DNA of 18,612 nucleotides from JAAZAI01 sp050942875 (GTDB lineage Bacteria > Verrucomicrobiota > Kiritimatiellia > RFP12 > UBA3636): positions 1-18,612 of the forward strand of contig JBMNOD010000066.1 of assembly GCA_050942875.1 (NCBI GenBank), written 5' to 3'. Shown piece after piece: positions 14,495 through 18,612 of this stretch. Each line of letters opens with the position of its first letter. Position 1 is the first letter of the stretch. Made by a program: the position numbers and the translations under genes. The notes below the pieces were generated by a model, which saw nothing but the letters and a program-made list of their open reading frames with translations, ran no database searches and was not told the DNA's origin.

Positions 14495-16510
14495 ATGCAA
14501 CTGATGACATCCTTCAGAAGAATTTTCAGGCGCCGCGTCAAAACCGGGGATGCGGAGCTTGAGCAATTTCGCCGACTCCTCGAAGTCCCGGATTCCTTCA
14601 ACGAGGGCTTCAACCTCACCTCGCTGATCGGCACCCTCTTCGTGGCGCTCATCATGGTGCCCGGCGCGCTCTACATGGAGCTCGTCGCCGGCACCGGCAT
14701 CGGCGGCGCCGCGCAATGGGTGACGGTGCTGCTCTTCGTCGAAGTCGCCAAGCGAGCCAACGCCAAGCTCTCCCGCGCCCAGCTCTTCATCCTGTTCTAC
14801 ATGTCGGGCATGATCATGGGGCGCAGCGTGGCCGGCACGCCGCTGTTCACCCAGTTCCTCGTCCGCTCCGACGCCGCCGTCTCGACCGGCGTCGCCCCGC
14901 TCATCCCCCACTGGGTGGCCCCCCCCAACCTCGATTCGCTGCCGCGCACGTTCCTGACGAAGGCCTGGCTGCCGTTCATCGGCCTGATGATCTTCCGCGA
15001 GGTGATGGGGCGGCTCGACAGCGCGATCCTCGGCTACGGGCTCTTCCGCCTGACGTCCGACATCGAGCGCCTGCCTTTCCCGATGGCGCCCGTCGGCGCC
15101 CAGGGCATCCTCGCCGTCGCCGAACAAGTCGAAGGCTCCGCCAAGTCCGCCGGCGCCAACGTCCGCTGGCGCATGTTCTGCATCGGCTGCGGCATCGGCA
15201 TGATCTTCGGCCTGCTCTACATGGCGCTGCCCACGATCACCGGTGCGTTCTTCGGCACGCCGCTGATGATGTTCAAGATCCCCTTCGCCGACTTCACGCC
15301 CTACACCCAGGACTTCCTCCCGGCGACGGCCACGGGCCTCTCCTTCGACCTCGGCGCCGTCGTCATCGGCATGGCGCTGCCGTTCTTCTCGATGGTCGGC
15401 TCCTTCATCGGCCTGATCTTCACCTTCGTCATGAACCCGATCCTCTACCACGCCGGGGTCATGCAGACGTGGGAGCGCGGCGACACCACCGTGCTCACGC
15501 TCTTCGCCAACAACGTCGACTTCTACTTCAGCTTCCAGATCGGCATTTCGCTCGCCATCGCCTGCTACGGCATCTGGGCGTCGATCCGGACGATCCGACA
15601 GGGGCGCGGCACCAAGGCCGGGGAGGAGGAAAGGAAACGCATTGACGAAGTCTCCAGGAAACGCGGCCACCTGCCGAACTGGCTCGTGTTCGCCACGTAC
15701 TCCGTCACGTGCTCGTCCTACATCCTGCTTTCAGGGTGGCTGATCGACTGGCACCCGGGCGTGATGGCCGTGCTGTTCTTCTTCGGCTTCCTCTACACGC
15801 CGCTCATCTCCTACGTCACGGCCCGTCTCGAAGGCCTGGCCGGCCAGGTCATCGAAATCCCGTTCATCACCGAGCTCGCGTTCATCCTCTCCGGCTACAC
15901 GGGCGTCAAGATCTGGTTCCTGCCCATTCCCAAGTCGAACTACGGCACGCAGGTCGTCAACTACAAGCAGGCCGAGCTGCTGGGTTGCAAGTTCGGCTCC
16001 ATCTGGAAGGCGCAGATCCTGCTCTTCCCGGTGATCATCCTCTCGACGATCTTCTTCTCGAGCTTCATCTGGAGCCTGGCGGAAATCCCCTCCGCCGTCT
16101 ATCCCTTCACGCTGGAGATCTGGGACCTGACCGCGAAGAACACCTGCCTGCTCTATTCGGCGACGCTCGGCGAGTATTCCCAGTTCCGCGAGGCGCTTGG
16201 CTGGACCCGCTTCCTCTCGGGCTTCGGCGCCGCCGCCGTGATGATGAGCGTGCTGGGCTGGTTCGGCGCCCCCACGATGCTCTTCTTCGGCATGGTGCGC
16301 GGCCTCGGCCAGACCGCCCCGCACACCGTCATCCCCAACTTCATCGGCGCGCTCATCGGCCGCTTCTACTTCGAGCGTCGGTACGGTCGCGAATGGCGCA
16401 AGATGATCCCGGTCGTCTCGTCGGGCTTCTTCGTCGGCACCGGCCTCATCTCCATCCTCTCGGTGGGCTTCGTCTTCCTCTCCAAGGCCGTCACCACCGT
16501 CACCTACTAG
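14495..16510 (+). CDS. Second OPT-like polytopic membrane protein
   Basis: This 671-residue protein has a basic N-terminus (SFRRIFRRRVK) and roughly 14 hydrophobic helices. After LMVPGAL-type early helices, the segment DIERLPFPMAPVGAQGILAV carries the Pro-x-x-Ala motif typical of OPT-superfamily carriers. LYMALPTITGAFFGTPLMMF and the C-terminal FIGALIGRFYFERRYG with KMIPVVSSGFFVGTGL also fit that superfamily, where the last helices read similarly. It is the same general type as the protein at 5054-7210, but the two are divergent. It starts 16 nt after the giant fusion permease and ends 16 nt before the second ATPase, so it belongs to the same transcript. ATG 14504 is an alternative start; neither has a strong Shine-Dalgarno. 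The substrate is unknown. Leu and Val codons end in C or G almost throughout, more so than in the pseudopilin genes. Confidence 0.7.
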   Translation: MQLMTSFRRIFRRRVKTGDAELEQFRRLLEVPDSFNEGFNLTSLIGTLFVALIMVPGALYMELVAGTGIGGAAQWVTVLLFVEVAKRANAKLSRAQLFILFYMSGMIMGRSVAGTPLFTQFLVRSDAAVSTGVAPLIPHWVAPPNLDSLPRTFLTKAWLPFIGLMIFREVMGRLDSAILGYGLFRLTSDIERLPFPMAPVGAQGILAVAEQVEGSAKSAGANVRWRMFCIGCGIGMIFGLLYMALPTITGAFFGTPLMMFKIPFADFTPYTQDFLPATATGLSFDLGAVVIGMALPFFSMVGSFIGLIFTFVMNPILYHAGVMQTWERGDTTVLTLFANNVDFYFSFQIGISLAIACYGIWASIRTIRQGRGTKAGEEERKRIDEVSRKRGHLPNWLVFATYSVTCSSYILLSGWLIDWHPGVMAVLFFFGFLYTPLISYVTARLEGLAGQVIEIPFITELAFILSGYTGVKIWFLPIPKSNYGTQVVNYKQAELLGCKFGSIWKAQILLFPVIILSTIFFSSFIWSLAEIPSAVYPFTLEIWDLTAKNTCLLYSATLGEYSQFREALGWTRFLSGFGAAAVMMSVLGWFGAPTMLFFGMVRGLGQTAPHTVIPNFIGALIGRFYFERRYGREWRKMIPVVSSGFFVGTGLISILSVGFVFLSKAVTTVTY

Positions 16511-16526
16511 CCAACGGATCCATGCC

Positions 16527-17324
16527 ATGACCACCCCAAGCCATTCCCAAAAGACGGTCGACAAACCGATCGCCAAGCAGGACGAAAAGCAGGTGCTCGT
16601 CTCCGTCCGCGGCGTCGACAAGGTCTTCACCAAGGGCGACGAGAAGGTCTACGCCCTGCGCGACATCAATCTCGATGTCTATCAGGCGGAGTACCTTTCC
16701 ATCATGGGGCCCTCAGGCTCCGGCAAGTCCACGCTCTTCAACATGGTCGGAGCCCTCGACAAACCGACGGCTGGACAAGTCACCGTCGGCGGCGTCTCGC
16801 TGCCCACGCTGGGCTCCCGAGAGCTCTCGTACTTCCGCTGCAAGCACATCGGCTACGTCTTCCAGACGTACAACCTCATCCCCTGGCTCTCCGCCCTCGG
16901 CAACGTCATGCTGCCGCTCACGTTCCTCGGCAAGGACGACGCCACGGCCGAGAAGCGGGCCAAGCACGTCCTCGACATCGTCGGCCTCGGCCACCGCCTC
17001 GACCACACCCCCGGCGAATGCTCCGGCGGCCAGCAGCAGCGCATCGCCATCGCGCGCGCGCTCGCCAACGAACCCGCCATCATCCTGGCCGACGAACCGA
17101 CCGCCAACCTCGACCAGAAGACGGGCGAGGAGATCATCATCCTGCTCTCCCAGCTCTGCAAGGACGAAGGCGTCACGGTCATCACCGCGACGCACGACTA
17201 CAAGATGCTCGCCGCCTCGGACCGCATCGTCTGGATCAAGGACGGACGCGTGGACAAGATCGAGAACGCCGAGGACATGGACATCAACGTCGGCTCGATC
17301 ACCGTCGACCAGCCCAAGAAATAA
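16527..17324 (+). CDS. Second LolD/MacB-type ABC transporter ATP-binding protein
   Basis: This 265-residue protein carries Walker A GPSGSGKSTLFNMVGALD, Q-loop GYVFQTYNLIPWLSALGNV, signature CSGGQQQRIAIARALA, Walker B IILADEPTANLD and H-loop ITATHDYKM, all intact. It is clearly a paralogue of the ATPase at 8751-9521; both share the rare F/Y-FRCK/LRCR-IGYVFQ run and the FNMVG segment after Walker A. The usual EPTGNLD reads EPTANLD. It stands behind an OPT-like carrier and not directly beside an FtsX-type permease. The nearest permease without its own ATPase is the giant fusion upstream of that carrier, so I infer that this ATPase drives the fusion permease. A basic N-terminal stretch of about 20 residues precedes the domain. 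ATG 16527 has only a weak Shine-Dalgarno (ACGGATC). Confidence 0.92.
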   Translation: MTTPSHSQKTVDKPIAKQDEKQVLVSVRGVDKVFTKGDEKVYALRDINLDVYQAEYLSIMGPSGSGKSTLFNMVGALDKPTAGQVTVGGVSLPTLGSRELSYFRCKHIGYVFQTYNLIPWLSALGNVMLPLTFLGKDDATAEKRAKHVLDIVGLGHRLDHTPGECSGGQQQRIAIARALANEPAIILADEPTANLDQKTGEEIIILLSQLCKDEGVTVITATHDYKMLAASDRIVWIKDGRVDKIENAEDMDINVGSITVDQPKK

Positions 17325-17343
17325 CGAACGCGGGTCCGCCTCC

Positions 17344-18393
17344 ATGCTGACCTCGGATTTCGACTACACGCTCCCCCCGGAACTCATCGCCCAGACGCCG
17401 CCCGAACGGCGCGGCGTCTCGCGCATGCTCGTGCTCGACCGCGCGTCGGGCCAGATTGAGCATCGCCACGTCGGCGACCTGCCCGGGTTCCTCGATCCCG
17501 GCGACCTGATGGTGTTCAACGACACGCGGGTTTTCTCCGCGCGTGTCTTCGGCACGTGGGCCGACACGCCCGGCAAGGTCGAGGTGCTGTTCGTCGAACC
17601 GTCCATCGCCCATCCCGGGGCATGGTCCGCACTCTGCCGCAGCTCCCGCCCCGTGCGGCCCGGACGCGCCATCGTCCTCGCCGACGGCGCGTTGCGCGCG
17701 ACGGTGCTCGACAAGACGCCCGACGGGCGCGTCGAGCTCGACATCGCCTGCGCAGGCGATTTCTTCGACGTCCTCGATCGGCACGGCGCCCCGCCGCTGC
17801 CGCCCTACATCCATCGAACCGAAGGCGACGAACGCGCCGAGGAAGACAAGGAGCGCTACCAGACGATCTACGCCCGCGAGACCGGCGCCGCCGCGGCGCC
17901 CACGGCGGGACTCCATTTCTCGGAGGAACTGTTCGCGAGAATCGACGCCGCAGGCATCCAGCGTCGGTTTTTGACCCTCCATGTCGGCCCCGGCACGTTC
18001 CGCCCCGTCAAGGTCGACCGGATCGAGGAGCACGTCATGGACGCCGAGCGCTGCGAAGTCCCGGCCTCGACCGCCGAGGCGGTCGCCGCGACGAAGGCCG
18101 CCGGCCGCCGCGTCGTCGCGGTCGGCAGCACGAGCGTCCGCACGCTGGAGACGTTCGCCGACGACGCGGGGCGCATCCAGCCCGGCAGGCGGCGGAGCTC
18201 CATCTTCATCCATCCGCCGTATCGCTTCAAGGTGGTTGATGCGATGCTCACGAACTTCCATCTTCCACGCTCGACGCTCCTGATGATGGTCTGCGCACTT
18301 GCCGGCAAGGATCTTGTCCTGGCCGCCTACGAAGAGGCCATCCGCGAAAAATACCGCTTCTACAGCTACGGCGACTGCATGCTGATCCTGTAG
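17344..18393 (+). CDS. queA: S-adenosylmethionine:tRNA ribosyltransferase-isomerase
   Basis: This 349-residue protein is the normal QueA length. It transfers and isomerises the ribosyl part of S-adenosylmethionine onto 7-aminomethyl-7-deazaguanine in the wobble position of certain tRNAs, giving epoxyqueuosine, in the cytoplasm. Visible family motifs in order: DFDYTLPPELIAQTP at the N-terminus, MVFNDTRVFSARVFG (about 56-70), APTAGLHFSEEL (about 185-196), TLHVGPGTFRPV (about 211-222), VGSTSVRTLETF (about 260-271), and MLTNFHLPRSTLLMM (about 301-315), ending in YRFYSYGDCMLIL. Every expected block is present, so it should be active. The reading frame is open upstream into the ATPase gene, but ATG 17344 gives the exact family N-terminus. 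It lies 19 nt after the ATPase stop with no terminator between, so it is probably cotranscribed. The usual partner tgt is not in view. Confidence 0.97.
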   Translation: MLTSDFDYTLPPELIAQTPPERRGVSRMLVLDRASGQIEHRHVGDLPGFLDPGDLMVFNDTRVFSARVFGTWADTPGKVEVLFVEPSIAHPGAWSALCRSSRPVRPGRAIVLADGALRATVLDKTPDGRVELDIACAGDFFDVLDRHGAPPLPPYIHRTEGDERAEEDKERYQTIYARETGAAAAPTAGLHFSEELFARIDAAGIQRRFLTLHVGPGTFRPVKVDRIEEHVMDAERCEVPASTAEAVAATKAAGRRVVAVGSTSVRTLETFADDAGRIQPGRRRSSIFIHPPYRFKVVDAMLTNFHLPRSTLLMMVCALAGKDLVLAAYEEAIREKYRFYSYGDCMLIL

Positions 18394-18545
18394 AAAACGG
18401 CAAGGCATGAAGCTCTCGACAACTGCAAGCATGCAGCTAATTGCCCAGATAAGATGCACACGATGACTTTGATCTATGTTAATTTGAACCTATCCCAAGA
18501 TGGCATGATTTTCGAAGGGCGAGTCTGCCGCCGGGGAATTCGGCC
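18394..18545 (+). other. Intergenic spacer after queA
   Basis: This 152-bp stretch is AT-richer than the genes around it. CTGCA-AGCA-TGCAG (18423-18436) is a weak 5-bp hairpin with no T-run, so I see no convincing terminator. I see no promoter with both elements at good spacing. Confidence 0.4.
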
Positions 18546-18612
18546 ATGCTGCGACGGCTTTGGACGTCGCTGGAGCCGTTTTTGACCGTTCGGCACGAGA
18601 AAAAGGCCGTTT
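18546..18612 (+). CDS. Possible start of a further gene, cut by the window edge
   Basis: An ATG at 18546 opens 22 codons to the window edge, reading MLRRLWTSLEPFLTVRHEKK and on. GGGGA at 18533-18537 gives a plausible Shine-Dalgarno at eight-base spacing. The basic amphipathic beginning resembles the N-terminus of a membrane protein, but too little is visible to name it. The frame could be open by chance over so short a span. Confidence 0.4.
   Translation, partial: MLRRLWTSLEPFLTVRHEKKAV

Noticed and set aside
16675..17343. N-terminal extension of the queA frame through the second ATPase gene
   Set aside because: The extension is Ser/Arg/Pro-rich noise in the wrong frame of an ATPase with all motifs. 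QueA starts properly at 17344.
18423..18436. Terminator of queA
   Set aside because: The stem is only 5 bp and no T-run follows.

Overview
The window is a GC-rich bacterial chromosome segment in which every supported gene lies on the + strand. Three things suggest a member or relative of the PVC superphylum (Lentisphaerota, Kiritimatiellota, Verrucomicrobiota, Planctomycetota) or a neighbouring uncultured phylum. These are a RAYT/IS200-like transposase of the type common there, two OPT-like membrane proteins of the DUF6785/DUF6784 kind, and a giant peptidase-like/FtsX fusion permease. This assignment is inferred from gene content; there is no rRNA or other marker to fix it.

Layout. (1) 1-545: C-terminal part of an IS200-like (REP-associated type) transposase, cut by the window edge. 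(2) 546-907: AT-richer spacer with a perfect hairpin, a GGGTCTGTCCCC motif, a possible promoter and a strong Shine-Dalgarno. (3) 908-4966: five pseudopilin genes in the classical type II secretion order G-H-I-J-K; I, J and K are joined by ATGA-type overlaps. Between G and H sits about 270-330 bp of mosaic short repeats that has apparently displaced or destroyed the original start of the H gene. GspJ carries a Gly/Pro/Arg-rich tail of about 105 residues. (4) 5054-17324: a tightly packed transporter cluster: OPT-like protein 1, FtsX/MacB-type permease, LolD/MacB-type ATPase, a 1655-residue secreted PA/M28-like domain fused to an FtsX permease, OPT-like protein 2, and a second LolD/MacB-type ATPase. 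(5) 17344-18393: queA, 19 nt behind the second ATPase. (6) 18394-18612: spacer and the possible first codons of another gene.

How the parts may work together. The pseudopilins would form the periplasmic pseudopilus (G the shaft, H-I-J-K the tip) of a type II secretion system whose ATPase, platform and secretin genes are not here. The transporter cluster has the ATPases and permeases of two type VII (MacB/LolCDE/FtsX-like) ABC systems, interleaved with two OPT-like carriers. In the giant fusion the M28 zinc ligands and catalytic Glu pair appear to be lost, so the extracytoplasmic domain looks like a binding or sensing module rather than a protease. The repeated carrier/permease/ATPase pattern is the best candidate here for an undescribed multi-component envelope system; its substrate cannot be read from sequence. 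QueA is a housekeeping tRNA-modification enzyme and probably only shares the transcript.
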